NCBI GenBank assembly: GCA_028658405.1
Contig: JAKOGY010000001.1
Span: 1 to 64,000 of the forward strand
Direction of reading: 5' to 3'
Origin: Dolichospermum sp. ST_sed8
GTDB taxonomy: Bacteria > Cyanobacteriota > Cyanobacteriia > Cyanobacteriales > Nostocaceae
Length of the DNA stretch: 64,000 bases
In this document: positions 25,591-35,722 of the stretch, in pieces
Layout of the letters: each line of letters starts with the position of its first letter
How positions within the stretch are numbered: position 1 is the first letter of the stretch
Notes under the pieces: model-generated
What the model was told of the DNA's origin: nothing
Databases searched by the model: none
What the model saw: only the letters and a program-made list of their open reading frames with translations
Program-made: the position numbers and the translations under genes

Positions 25591-28500
25591 TTAATTTTTT
25601 GGAAACCCATATTCTTTTTTCCGATCTTCAAACCTATATTCACGATTGTAGTTATCATCTGGATCATAACCAATATCGCCAACAAAGCAGAAGGAAGTTA
25701 CTAAATTAAAGGTTCTTTTTTCAAACACAAATTCTGTTTGTGGTGGCATTTTTATGAAATCAAGTTTAAACTTTTTCCATTCTCTTTGGTTATGTCTATC
25801 CATAAAAACATCTAGATTTTGTAACCGATTTAGCCATACATCTTTTTCAATTATTACTGTGTCTGTATCTGTTTCTTCAAATTCTAAATAAATTTCTTCT
25901 AAGAATTTCCGCATTTCCTTGGGATATCTACCAGCTAAGGCTAAAAATGCAATCAGGGTTTGCTTACATTCTGGTGTAGGTTCTATTTTCCATGTTGTAT
26001 CATTTGCTGTTGGAGTCCAGATAATTTTGATGATTTTGCAAATATTAATCAGTCGTTTTGCAGTTCTGGGAGTTAAGTCAACGTGCTGACAACATTCTTT
26101 AATCCATTGGAATTCTTCAGCAGTAAATCTTTCAAAGCTAACTAATGGGTCACTATTTGCAGAATGTTGGATTTTTTTATTCTTAGATTCTGAATTAGAT
26201 TTTTTATTTTGAGATTTAGAAATATTATCTTCCGTTATTGTTTCTTCAGTTTCGACGGTATACTCTTCAATAACAGGATATTCTTTAAAATTATCTTGAT
26301 ATGATATTTCTGAAACCTCTTCTAATTCTGGTAAAAAGCTACTTTCATTATTTACTTGTTGTAAAGGAATGCTACTTTGTTCTGTAGTTTGTTGTAAAAC
26401 CGTATTTTTTTGGCTTACTGATTGTGAATTAAAGAAATTTTGATTTTCTTGTTTAGTCTCCTCTTGAATATCTACTAAAGATTTTAAATAACTCTCTGCC
26501 ACATCTTTGCTAATAGGCCGCATTCTATAGGGAAGTTGAATGATTTTCTCAATATAATCAACACCAGAAGGAGTACCACCACGTTTTAAAACTCCTCTAT
26601 AAGTTTGTTCTAAAGCCCGACCAATATAACGGTCATCTATTGCTAAGACAATGATGAAAATATTGGTATTTAACAATAATTGTACAGATTCTAAAACTTG
26701 GACAACTTTATCAGGAGGACAACGATCTAAATCATCTATATATAAAACTATTCTTACTGGACCTCTAGGAAAAATTTCTTTTAGAACTGCGAGTTTATCA
26801 GGATTTGTTTTTCCTGGTATATAGGTTAAATGATCAGATAAATCTGATAAATCGCGTTGAACTTGGTTCATTATTCCTAAAAGTTTTTGATAGGAATTTT
26901 CTTCTAAGCGATTATTGACAAAATCCAATAAAGATGTATATTGAGCAGTTAAGCCAACACGCTGTTTTTGTCTTTCTGCTTGTAATTGCAGTTTCTCTAT
27001 TTTTTCCTGGTTTTCATTTAGTTTTTTGTTAGCGGCTTCTTTCAGTTTATAGATTGTTTTTATATCTTGATTTTGTTCATCTTCTAATTTTGAATGATCT
27101 TCATTATTTTCATCTTCTTTAGTAGCTTTTTGACACTCTTTAATTGCTTTTTCAATTTCTTCTTGAGTTTTTTGTTCTTTCTCTTTCTCTAATTTTTGCT
27201 TTTCTTCTTGTATATTTTCTTTCGCTAATTGGAAAAATTTTACTGCTTTTACTTGCAAGACTTGGATTTTTTTAAATATTTCTAGACCAATAGATATAGC
27301 TGGAATTGCTGAGACACTGGTTAACCAAAGTTGTAACCCTGTAGATATGGTTTTAAAGAATGGTAAAACATTTAAAACAGTTGGAATAATATAAACGATT
27401 AGACAATAAGTAATAAATGGTAAAGTAATTGTACCTAAAAAGATTAATAATATCTTTTTATTTTTCTTAGTAAATTCAGTGAATCCAACTATTTTACTAG
27501 GTTGTTCTTCTAAAAAATTAGTTATTTGTTCTTTATTTTTAACGAGAATTTTAATTTTATTATCTTTTTGATTCTTTTTCTTATTTTCATTTTTAATTAG
27601 TTCTTCTGCTTTATCTAAAATGGTAGATTCAGATAATTTTTCTAAATCCTTCAATATCGGAAATTGTTTCTCTAAATCTTTTCTATCTTTAAACCCGCAA
27701 GAATTGAGAAAATCTTTAAGAATCGAATTACCAAAATCATCTTTTAGCGTTTCTTTAAGTTGAGATAGAAAAACAACTAATATTGCTTTATCACTCATTT
27801 TTCTCGCAATATTTACCTCGATTTTCTTAATTTCTTGATTAAAATCTTGCTCAAGTTGCTCAATATTTTGATTGTCTACTTGCACGGCTGCCTCTAATTT
27901 TTGTAATTCATTTTCTATGCATTCTAACTTATCCTTTTCTTTTTTTCTAACTTTACTAAGAATATCCCAAAGTGCATAATTGTCAGCATTTAAATTAGCA
28001 AATATTTCCTCACTTAATTGCGATTCTAATATTGCCTTTCTATCACTATCACTCATCTGATTGAGGACACCCCAAATCTCACCTCCAGCTAAATCATTAA
28101 CATTTCCATTTGTTCTTAACTGTTGTTCTAAAGTTAATTGCCGGTCAAGTTGTTCAAAAATAGTCTGCATTAAACTTGCCCACAGGTCAGACTTAGCATA
28201 ACTCCAGGCATTAAATTTAATTTGATAAACATGACCAACATAAGGAGAAAGATAGGTTTCATCTCCCGTTTTACCCCATGTCTGTTTTTCTGTAAGTTGT
28301 TGACAGCGAATTTTGGTAATTTGTTTTTCTATTAGGTGCATACCAAAGGATTTACCGCTACCCCAATTACCTAAAATCGCTACCGCTAAAGGAGGTTCAA
28401 GACTGCGTAACATTAATACATCAGCTAAAGATTGTAATTCCTTAGCTACATCTAAAGAATCTTCACCGGTGGCTTGGTCATTGCGGAAAGCTTGAGGAAC

Positions 28501-30129
28501 ACGAGTAATATTAAACTCTTGCCAACGCCAAGCTTTGAGACCATCTACACCAGCGCTGATAATGTAGTCTTTTTGATATTTTCCTTCTTTGTCTTTGAGG
28601 GTGTCAAAAATAACGGAATAAACTGCCCCTTCGTGATTACCAATAATGAGATGTCGTTTACCTTGGGTGTCAGAAAGATCCCATAATCGTACTGTTCCGT
28701 CACTACTAGCAGAAGCCAATGTTCGTCCGTCGGAGCTAAAACTGACACTTGTAACATAATCATCATGCCCTGAGAGGGTGCGGATTTGATTTCCTGTCTC
28801 CACTTCCCAGAGTTTGATCTTCATGTCACGACCACCAGAAGCCAATATCTGTCCGTCGGGGCTAAAACTGACGCTCCAAACATAACCATCATGTCCTGAA
28901 AGGGTGCGGATTTGGTTTCCTGTCTCTAATTCCCAAAGTTTTATCTCCCTGTCAAAACTAGCAGAAGCCAATGTCTGTCCGTTGGGGCTAAAACTAATGC
29001 TTGTGACATAATTATCATGCCCTGAGAGAGTGCGGATTTGGTTTCCTGTCTCCACTTCCCAGAGTTTGATCTTCCTGTCACGACTACCAGAAGCCAATGT
29101 CTGTCCGTTGGGGTTAAAACTGATGCTATTTATATAATTGTTATGCCCTGTAAAGGTAGGGATTTCCCTTCCTGTCTCCACTTCCCAGAGTTTGATCTTT
29201 TTGTCACGGCCACCAGAAGCCAATGTCTTTCCGTCGGGGCTAAAACTGACGCTTCTAACGGAATTATCATGCCCTGTGAAGGTGAGGATTTCCCTTCCTG
29301 TCTCTACTTCCCAGAATTTGATCTTTTTGTCACGACCACCAGAAGCCAATGTCTTTCCGTCGGGGCTAAAACTGACACTATTAACATAATGATCATGCCC
29401 TGTAAGGGTGCGGATTTGGTTTCCTGTCTCTACTTCCCACAGTTTGATCTTTTTGTCACAACTACCAGAAACCAATGTCTGTCCGTCATGGCTAAAACCA
29501 ACGCTATTGACATAACCATTATGCCCTGAGAGGGTGCGGATTTGATTTCCTGTCTCTACTTCCCACAGTTTGATCTTTTTGTCACGACCACCAGAAGCCA
29601 ATGTCTGTCCGTCGGGGCTAAAACCGACACTATTGACATAATTATCGTGATCTGTAAAAGTGCGAATTTGGTTTCCTGTCTCTACTTCCCACAGTTTTAT
29701 CTTGTTGTCACCACCACCAGAAGCCAATGTTTGTCCGTCGGGGCTAAAACTGACGCTATTAACATTACTATCATGCCCTATCAGGGTGCGGATTTCCCTT
29801 CCTGTCTCTATTTCCCAGAGTTTGATCTTGTTGTCATCACCACTAGAAGCCAATGTCTGTCCGTCGGGGCTAAAACTGACGCTCAAAACAGAATAATCGT
29901 GACTACCCTGGCAAGTTAACCACTTTGTCCCGGTTAGCACATTCCAAATTTCTATTGTACCATCTTGTAAACCCACAGCAATGCGTTGTCGTTCTTGGGG
30001 TGATACAGCTACTGTATATACTTGACAATCGAACTCAGCAAAGGGTTTTGAGGGTTCTGGGTTTTGAATTTCTTGTTCAGGTTCGGGAAATAATAAGCTT
30101 TGTGCCGATACTTCACTTTGTGCTTCCAT
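25591..30129 (-). CDS. WD40-repeat KAP family P-loop NTPase
   Basis: A 1512-residue protein of unusual architecture. Residues about 30-536 hold twelve WD40 blades, of which ten (residues 76-486) are near-identical 42-residue units ending in IKLWEVETG. A KAP NTPase module follows, with Walker A GNWGSGKS at 587-594 and Walker B IVLYIDDLDRC at 1127-1137. Between them is a long insertion with coiled coils (about 730-870 and 965-1060) and a hydrophobic hairpin at about 893-953. This is the KAP feature that places the ATPase at a membrane. Residues about 1210-1330 are acidic and low in complexity. KAP NTPases are found in bacterial conflict systems and plasmids; the WD40 part could sense a ligand or protein. 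The function is not known. It is a lone gene with no linked effector. Confidence 0.9.
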   Translation of the reverse strand: MEAQSEVSAQSLLFPEPEQEIQNPEPSKPFAEFDCQVYTVAVSPQERQRIAVGLQDGTIEIWNVLTGTKWLTCQGSHDYSVLSVSFSPDGQTLASSGDDNKIKLWEIETGREIRTLIGHDSNVNSVSFSPDGQTLASGGGDNKIKLWEVETGNQIRTFTDHDNYVNSVGFSPDGQTLASGGRDKKIKLWEVETGNQIRTLSGHNGYVNSVGFSHDGQTLVSGSCDKKIKLWEVETGNQIRTLTGHDHYVNSVSFSPDGKTLASGGRDKKIKFWEVETGREILTFTGHDNSVRSVSFSPDGKTLASGGRDKKIKLWEVETGREIPTFTGHNNYINSISFNPNGQTLASGSRDRKIKLWEVETGNQIRTLSGHDNYVTSISFSPNGQTLASASFDREIKLWELETGNQIRTLSGHDGYVWSVSFSPDGQILASGGRDMKIKLWEVETGNQIRTLSGHDDYVTSVSFSSDGRTLASASSDGTVRLWDLSDTQGKRHLIIGNHEGAVYSVIFDTLKDKEGKYQKDYIISAGVDGLKAWRWQEFNITRVPQAFRNDQATGEDSLDVAKELQSLADVLMLRSLEPPLAVAILGNWGSGKSFGMHLIEKQITKIRCQQLTEKQTWGKTGDETYLSPYVGHVYQIKFNAWSYAKSDLWASLMQTIFEQLDRQLTLEQQLRTNGNVNDLAGGEIWGVLNQMSDSDRKAILESQLSEEIFANLNADNYALWDILSKVRKKEKDKLECIENELQKLEAAVQVDNQNIEQLEQDFNQEIKKIEVNIARKMSDKAILVVFLSQLKETLKDDFGNSILKDFLNSCGFKDRKDLEKQFPILKDLEKLSESTILDKAEELIKNENKKKNQKDNKIKILVKNKEQITNFLEEQPSKIVGFTEFTKKNKKILLIFLGTITLPFITYCLIVYIIPTVLNVLPFFKTISTGLQLWLTSVSAIPAISIGLEIFKKIQVLQVKAVKFFQLAKENIQEEKQKLEKEKEQKTQEEIEKAIKECQKATKEDENNEDHSKLEDEQNQDIKTIYKLKEAANKKLNENQEKIEKLQLQAERQKQRVGLTAQYTSLLDFVNNRLEENSYQKLLGIMNQVQRDLSDLSDHLTYIPGKTNPDKLAVLKEIFPRGPVRIVLYIDDLDRCPPDKVVQVLESVQLLLNTNIFIIVLAIDDRYIGRALEQTYRGVLKRGGTPSGVDYIEKIIQLPYRMRPISKDVAESYLKSLVDIQEETKQENQNFFNSQSVSQKNTVLQQTTEQSSIPLQQVNNESSFLPELEEVSEISYQDNFKEYPVIEEYTVETEETITEDNISKSQNKKSNSESKNKKIQHSANSDPLVSFERFTAEEFQWIKECCQHVDLTPRTAKRLINICKIIKIIWTPTANDTTWKIEPTPECKQTLIAFLALAGRYPKEMRKFLEEIYLEFEETDTDTVIIEKDVWLNRLQNLDVFMDRHNQREWKKFKLDFIKMPPQTEFVFEKRTFNLVTSFCFVGDIGYDPDDNYNREYRFEDRKKEYGFPKN
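28672..29904 (-). repeat. 126-bp tandem coding repeats (WD40 blades 2-11)
   Basis: The DNA coding for blades 2 to 11 is a 126-base tandem array. Units share long stretches such as CCAGAAGCCAATGTCTGTCC (plus strand) with few differences. This nucleotide identity means the blades were recently duplicated or homogenised. Confidence 0.85.
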
Positions 30130-30275
30130 GCCAGTGATGTTACCAGTTTAGTAGTGTGTGACTGATACTAATTCAACTGGTTATGGTGTTTAGTTGTAAA
30201 TAGTTTTACACATTTGTTTACTTTGCCAATGATTATTCGGCGATTAGAAACCGCAACTACACATATAAATTTAGA

Positions 30276-30305
30276 TGTAGAGACGTTCCATGAAACATCT
30301 CTACA
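30276..30305. repeat. 30-bp palindrome TGTAGAGACG...CATCTCTACA
   Basis: A second copy of the inverted repeat at 3986-4015, with one mismatch between the arms. It lies in the gap between the divergent WD40-KAP and valS genes. Confidence 0.75.
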
Positions 30306-30401
30306 CAGGGTTTCAAATCATCAAACATCATGTTTATGATCAAGGTTTTCCAAGGCTGTGGCAAAATTTAGTAAAGTTATTATATAATCACCATTCCCAG
30401 C

Positions 30402-33400
30402 ATGACCGCAACTATTCCTAATCTCCCTAGTCTTTACGAAGCCTTTTCCACAGAAGCCAAATGGCAAAAATTCTGGGAAGACAACCAAGTTTACAAAGCT
30501 GACCCCAACCACAAGGGTGAACCCTATTGCGTCGTTATCCCTCCACCTAACGTAACTGGTAGTTTACACATGGGTCACGCCTTTGAAGGGGCTATCATTG
30601 ACACCCTTGTTCGCTACCACCGCATGAAAGGACGGAATACTCTGTGGCTACCGGGAACTGACCACGCCAGTATTGCAGTGCAAACCATTTTAGAAAAGCA
30701 ACTTAAAGCCGAAGGGAAAACCCGTGATGATTTGGGGCGCGAAAAGTTCCTAGAACGGGCTTGGCAATGGAAAGCAGAATCCGGTGGCACAATTATTAAT
30801 CAGTTAAAACGGTTAGGTGTGTCTGTGGACTGGTCACGGGAACGCTTTACTTTAGATGAAGGTTTATCAAAAGCAGTTTTAGAAGCATTTATTCGCCTCC
30901 ATGAAGAAGGCTTAATTCATCGCAGTAACTATTTAGTCAATTGGTGTCCCGCTTCTGGTTCGGCTGTGTCTGATTTGGAAGTCGAACCCAAAGAAGTGAA
31001 TGGGAATCTCTGGTATTTCCGTTATCCCCTCAGTGACGGTTCTGGTTTTCTGGAAGTAGCCACAACCCGCCCCGAAACCATGTTAGGTGATACGGGTGTG
31101 GCAGTTAATCCCACTGACGACAGATATAAACACCTAATTGGCAAAACTCTGACTTTACCAATTATGAACCGGGAAATCCCCATTGTTGGTGATGAATTGG
31201 TAGATCCAACTTTTGGTACAGGTTGCGTAAAAGTGACTCCGGCACATGACCCCAATGATTTTGAAATGGGGAAACGTCATGATTTGCCGTTCATTAATAT
31301 TATGAATAAGGACGGGACATTAAATGAAAATGCGGGTGATTTTCAAGGACAAGACCGCTTTGTGGCTAGGAAAAATGTTGTAGCGCGTTTAGAAACTGAA
31401 GGCGTTTTAGTCAAAGTTGAGGAATATAAACATACAGTACCTTATAGCGATCGCGGCAAAGTCCCTGTTGAACCCCTACTTTCTACCCAGTGGTTTGTAA
31501 AAATCCGTCCTCTGGCTGATGAAACCTTAGATTTACTCGATAACCAAAATTCCCCAGAAATTGTTCCCCAACGTTGGCATAAAGTTTATCGGGATTGGTT
31601 AGTAAATCTGCGTGATTGGTGTATTTCTCGGCAGTTGTGGTGGGGTCATCAAATCCCCGCTTGGTATGCTGTCAGCGAAACTGAGGGAGAAATTACCGAC
31701 TCTACACCTTATTTTGTCGCTCGTAATCAAGAAGAAGCATTAGAAAAAGCTAAAGCGCAATTTGGGGAAGATGTTCAATTACTTCAAGACCCCGATGTTT
31801 TAGATACTTGGTTTTCTTCGGGACTGTGGCCATTTTCCACGTTAGGTTGGCCGGAAGAAACTGAAGATTTAGCGACATATTACCCCACAGCTACCCTCGT
31901 TACTGGCTTTGATATTATCTTTTTCTGGGTAGCCAGAATGACGATGATGGGAACACATTTTACCGGAAAAATGCCGTTTAAAACTGTGTACATTCATGGT
32001 TTAGTCAGAGATGAAAATAATAAGAAAATGTCCAAATCGGCAAATAATGGGATTGACCCTTTATTGTTGATTGCCAAATATGGAACGGATGCTTTACGCT
32101 ATACCTTAATTAAGGAAGTAGCTGGGGCTGGTCAAGATATTCGATTAGAATATGACCGCAAAAAAGATGAATCTATCTCGGTAGAAGCTTCTCGCAATTT
32201 TGCCAATAAGTTGTGGAATGCTGCCCGATTTGTGATGATGAATTTGGATGGACAAACTCCAGCCCAATTGGGTCAACCAGTTCCCACTGAGTTAAGTGAT
32301 AGATGGATTCTTTCCCGTTTCAATCAAGTTGTTAAACAAACAAATCATGACATTGAAAATTATGGTTTAGGAGAAGCAGCAAAGGGACTTTATGAGTTTA
32401 TTAGAGGTGATTTCTGTGATTGGTATATTGAATTAGTCAAATCCAGATTACAGCAAGATGCAGAACCAGAATCTCGCAAAGTTGCCCAACAAATTATTGC
32501 CTACATTTTAGAAGGGATTTTAAAATTACTTCATCCCTTTATGCCTCATATTACTGAGGAAATTTGGCAAACTCTCACCCAACAACCAACAGAAAATCCC
32601 CAACTTTTACCTTTACAATCCTATCCTGAAGTAGATGAAAATCTCATTGATTCAGCTTTGGAAACCCAGTTTGATTTGTTAATTGACACAATTCGCACAA
32701 TTCGCAATTTACGGGCAGAAGCAGATATTAAACCAGGGGTAAAAATTACTGCAAATTTACAAACTGAAAGCGAAAGTGAAAGGTTTATTCTCACTGCTGG
32801 ACAGGCTTATATTCAAGATTCAGCTAAGGTGGAAACTTTAACAATTACAGATCCTCATACTGTTGTTATTCCCGAAGTAATTGCTACAGTTGCAGATAGT
32901 AAATATTGGGGTGGGATTAAGATCATTGCTTTAACCGTTGTCGCACTTATCGCTTTGAAAGTAGCTGTATTTGTGGGTAACACTGCTTTAGATATTCCTG
33001 TGTTTGGAACTAGTTTTGAAATCATTGGTTTGGGTTATGTTGGTTGGTTTATTATCCGCTATATACTCAATGGTGAAGCTAGAAAAGAGTTATTGGCAAA
33101 ATATTTTCCACCCAGTGAAACATCAACTGAATCAGAATTACCAATAACAGCACCCCAGGAAAAAGAAAATTCTATTGCTGGTGTTGTTGGCACTGTACAG
33201 GTAGTAATCCCTTTAAAAGGAGTTGTAGATATTGAATCTGTGCGGGTAAAACTAGAGAAGAGTTTACAAAAAGCCGAAACGGAAGCAGAATCTTTGAGTG
33301 CAAGATTAAGTAATTCTAAGTTTGTAGATAAAGCCCCTGTAGATGTAGTTGAGACTGCTAGAGCTACTTTAGCAGAGGTACAAAAACAAGCGGAAATTTT

Positions 33401-33428
33401 ACGCGACCGTCTGCGAACTTTAGTATAA
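30402..33428 (+). CDS. valS: Valyl-tRNA synthetase with CAAD membrane domain
   Basis: A 1008-residue class I aminoacyl-tRNA synthetase that charges tRNA-Val and edits threonine. The HIGH motif is present as HMGH (residues 56-59) in [14 protein letters not shown], and the KMSKS motif is in [11 protein letters not shown]. Residues about 828-908 are an insertion absent from E. coli ValRS, with two hydrophobic helices ([19 protein letters not shown] and [16 protein letters not shown]). This is the CAAD domain, known to anchor some cyanobacterial synthetases to thylakoid membranes. The C-terminal coiled-coil tRNA arm follows it. A T-box or other leader was not seen. Confidence 0.97.
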   Translation: MTATIPNLPSLYEAFSTEAKWQKFWEDNQVYKADPNHKGEPYCVVIPPPNVTGSLHMGHAFEGAIIDTLVRYHRMKGRNTLWLPGTDHASIAVQTILEKQLKAEGKTRDDLGREKFLERAWQWKAESGGTIINQLKRLGVSVDWSRERFTLDEGLSKAVLEAFIRLHEEGLIHRSNYLVNWCPASGSAVSDLEVEPKEVNGNLWYFRYPLSDGSGFLEVATTRPETMLGDTGVAVNPTDDRYKHLIGKTLTLPIMNREIPIVGDELVDPTFGTGCVKVTPAHDPNDFEMGKRHDLPFINIMNKDGTLNENAGDFQGQDRFVARKNVVARLETEGVLVKVEEYKHTVPYSDRGKVPVEPLLSTQWFVKIRPLADETLDLLDNQNSPEIVPQRWHKVYRDWLVNLRDWCISRQLWWGHQIPAWYAVSETEGEITDSTPYFVARNQEEALEKAKAQFGEDVQLLQDPDVLDTWFSSGLWPFSTLGWPEETEDLATYYPTATLVTGFDIIFFWVARMTMMGTHFTGKMPFKTVYIHGLVRDENNKKMSKSANNGIDPLLLIAKYGTDALRYTLIKEVAGAGQDIRLEYDRKKDESISVEASRNFANKLWNAARFVMMNLDGQTPAQLGQPVPTELSDRWILSRFNQVVKQTNHDIENYGLGEAAKGLYEFIRGDFCDWYIELVKSRLQQDAEPESRKVAQQIIAYILEGILKLLHPFMPHITEEIWQTLTQQPTENPQLLPLQSYPEVDENLIDSALETQFDLLIDTIRTIRNLRAEADIKPGVKITANLQTESESERFILTAGQAYIQDSAKVETLTITDPHTVVIPEVIATVADSKYWGGIKIIALTVVALIALKVAVFVGNTALDIPVFGTSFEIIGLGYVGWFIIRYILNGEARKELLAKYFPPSETSTESELPITAPQEKENSIAGVVGTVQVVIPLKGVVDIESVRVKLEKSLQKAETEAESLSARLSNSKFVDKAPVDVVETARATLAEVQKQAEILRDRLRTLV

Positions 33429-33454
33429 GTATCATGGGGATAGGTTGGGTGTTT

Positions 33455-33609
33455 ATACTAAGTTAGTGTGAAGCTGTATAGAATCAAATATCAAGTATAA
33501 TTGTAGCTTGCTTCCCGAAGAATACGCAGATAAGCGCGGATAAACGCTGATGAAAATGTGTAAATTAATAGATTTTAGGATTCTATACAGCTTTACATAA
33601 AATTAGTAT
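33455..33609. repeat. 155-bp MITE-like element with 31-bp inverted ends
   Basis: The left arm ATACTAAGTTAGTGTGAAGC continues into TGTATAGAATC. The right arm is its imperfect reverse complement, with 5 mismatches in 31. The interior contains ACGCAGATAAGCGCGGATAA and no gene. A right half only is found at 18594-18666. Confidence 0.75.
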
Positions 33610-33645
33610 TACTCAATTTTCTAAGTATTAAATTAATGGTAAACT

Positions 33646-34104
33646 ATGTTATATCTTGCTCAAGTAGACAAAAATGATTTTTTAGATCAGTATGAGTTAC
33701 GTTTATTAGCACGACAAGAATCACAAAACTTTTGGTTAACGATTTCTGATAGCGATCGCGTAATATTAGAAATAGAAACATTAATTTTCTTAGGTAAAAT
33801 AAATACTATAAGTAATAATTTATTAGTATTAGTTGAACTGTCTACTACAGGTAAAATTGAAACATTTGAAGATGCTACTGATTGGGTAATTAATCTGGTC
33901 AAAACCTATCTTTCTACAGGTGTTACTTCTGAATTTCTCAAGCAAGAGACAGAAAAAATGGAGAATTGGCAGCAAAATTTAACTTTGCAAAATCAAGATT
34001 TAGCCCGTCGGAGTTTGGAATTAGAAGCCCGTCGGGAACAAATTGAAGCTTTAGAAGAAAGTCTCAACCGGGAAAGAAATGGTCATAAAAAAACTGAAGG
34101 ATAA
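33646..34104 (+). CDS. Conserved hypothetical protein with C-terminal coiled coil
   Basis: A 152-residue protein of unknown function. Residues 1-100 appear globular, with VDKNDFLDQYELRLLARQES near the start. Residues about 100-145 form a charged coiled coil (LARRSLELEARREQIEALEE). There is no signal or membrane segment. It looks like a cyanobacterial conserved protein, but I cannot name a family. The start codon is an ATG after an AT-rich stretch. Confidence 0.6.
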   Translation: MLYLAQVDKNDFLDQYELRLLARQESQNFWLTISDSDRVILEIETLIFLGKINTISNNLLVLVELSTTGKIETFEDATDWVINLVKTYLSTGVTSEFLKQETEKMENWQQNLTLQNQDLARRSLELEARREQIEALEESLNRERNGHKKTEG

Positions 34105-34114
34105 ACAGGAAAGA

Positions 34115-34223
34115 CTCTCGTTCCCTGGCTCTGCTGTGGGAACGCTCATTTAGAGGCTCGGCCTCCTTGTATTGAGGCAGAGCCTCAGTAACTGCATTCC
34201 TAGGTAGAACCTGGGAACGAGAG
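34115..34223. repeat. 109-bp element with CTCTCGTTCCC inverted ends
   Basis: Left end CTCTCGTTCCC and right end GGGAACGAGAG are exact inverted repeats. An inner hairpin pairs AGAGGCTCGGCCTC and GAGGCAGAGCCTC. It has no coding content and lies between two convergent genes. Confidence 0.75.
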
Positions 34224-34239
34224 AAGAATAAATACGGGA

Positions 34240-35649
34240 TTAATCTTTAATTAAGCTCTCCAACATCCTTTGTAAATCCTGCGTTAACTCACTAACACCC
34301 TTTCGCAAAGCTGGTTTATTTCCCTGACAATTTTCCCATCTTTCATGAACATTAATCGGTTCACCGACAAAAATCATTGCTTGTTTTAAACCTAAACGCG
34401 GTCTTCCTGGTAAAGTAGAATCCTGAATGCGAGATAACATATCAAACATTAATAATATTGTTTCTGCAAATCTTTCTGGTGTGGGTTTTTCGAGAATATA
34501 ATTAGAAGTAACTGCCACGAAACTTTCAGCAATTCTCATGTGCTGCATTTTCAAGTCTGCTTCTTGGGCTACCCAATCAGCTAAACCACGTTTGAAGGGT
34601 GGTAAACTTTGAATATCGGCAATATCATCTCGATAAATATAATTCCAACCAGCATCTTCTAAACGCCGACATCTATCAATAAAATTACCTTGATGCTGCA
34701 CATTAAAATATGTTTCTGTAATTTTTAAAGCAGTATCCATTAACCGATGTAATTTCGTAATTAACACCTCATTTATTGGGATTTCTGAAGTGATAATTTC
34801 TGTTAATTCTTGATGGTAGAAATGCCGATAAAATTCCTCCATTTCTGAAATTAGATATTCAGCTAAACGCAGGACTCGCTGATATAAAATTCCTTCTAAA
34901 TCCTTACCATTTGCACTAATTTCTGTCACAGGTAAACCGCTATCAGCTTCTAATTTAGATAATAGCCAATCTATTTTTTGCCAAGGGGGGTTAACATAAC
35001 TATATTTAATACCAATAGGAATAATAAAAACCTGTTCTTCGCGGTTAGCCTTTTTTAAATCTTCCACACACCAAAAACCCAATTGTGCTACACCTGGTTC
35101 TAAGGGACTGACTATACTACTGTGTCCATTTGTACCACCTTCAGGAGCGATCGCTATCGGCATTTCAGCATGAGCAAATAATTCTCTGGCCATTTGAATG
35201 GCGTTCTTATCTACGCGTTTTCCCCTGCGAACAGGTACACCACCCAGCCTAGAAAATAACCATCCTAACCAATTTCCTGCCCATAGAGTCATCCCCCGTT
35301 CATACATAAAATGACTGTGAACTGGGTATTTGAGATTAATACCTTTTTCCCGTGCCACTTTCGGGACAATCCGTGATAGCAGATATAACATAGATAGAGG
35401 ATCTTCTACCTCTGGGTGACGGAAAGCGATTAAAAATCGGACTTTACCTGCTTGAAATTCGTGGTATAATTTGGCGAGGACTTCCGCATTTTTAGCTTCA
35501 ATATTGACAATACCCGCAGGTAGCCAAGGTCTAGTTCTCACCCGCAAAATAAAAGGCAAAAACCAAGATATAATTTTAACAACCAAGGGATTATGACGTT
35601 GAGGAATAAATTTCAGCGGTGGTTGGGTGGAATGAATAGATTTAGGCAA
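34240..35649 (-). CDS. Lysophospholipid acyltransferase family protein (PlsC-like)
   Basis: A 469-residue membrane-associated acyltransferase. The H-x4-D catalytic motif is in FRHPEVEDPLS at about residues 78-88. The acceptor-binding EG motif is in IAIAPEGGTNGHS. RLGGVPVRRGKRVDKNAIQM lies between them, as in 1-acylglycerol-phosphate acyltransferases. The C-terminal half (after about 260) is helical and of unknown role. The precise substrate is not clear; phosphatidic acid formation is the likely chemistry. Confidence 0.85.
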   Translation of the reverse strand: MPKSIHSTQPPLKFIPQRHNPLVVKIISWFLPFILRVRTRPWLPAGIVNIEAKNAEVLAKLYHEFQAGKVRFLIAFRHPEVEDPLSMLYLLSRIVPKVAREKGINLKYPVHSHFMYERGMTLWAGNWLGWLFSRLGGVPVRRGKRVDKNAIQMARELFAHAEMPIAIAPEGGTNGHSSIVSPLEPGVAQLGFWCVEDLKKANREEQVFIIPIGIKYSYVNPPWQKIDWLLSKLEADSGLPVTEISANGKDLEGILYQRVLRLAEYLISEMEEFYRHFYHQELTEIITSEIPINEVLITKLHRLMDTALKITETYFNVQHQGNFIDRCRRLEDAGWNYIYRDDIADIQSLPPFKRGLADWVAQEADLKMQHMRIAESFVAVTSNYILEKPTPERFAETILLMFDMLSRIQDSTLPGRPRLGLKQAMIFVGEPINVHERWENCQGNKPALRKGVSELTQDLQRMLESLIKD

Positions 35650-35722
35650 GTTGTTCTCCTGTGGTGTGGCGAAAAAGGCTAAAATTAAGAAATCGCTGCT
35701 AATTTAATTATGATAGCCAACT

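Noticed and set aside
25449-25709. Plus-strand 86-codon frame containing MSDSEVSIQQAVINFLETHI
   Set aside because: Its second half overlaps the end of the WD40-KAP gene and there is no family match. The part before the overlap is too short to judge.
28672-29904. Open frames on the plus strand across the WD40 region with cysteine-rich repeats
   Set aside because: They are antisense shadows of the 126-base WD40 repeats. The minus-strand frame has complete domains before and after.
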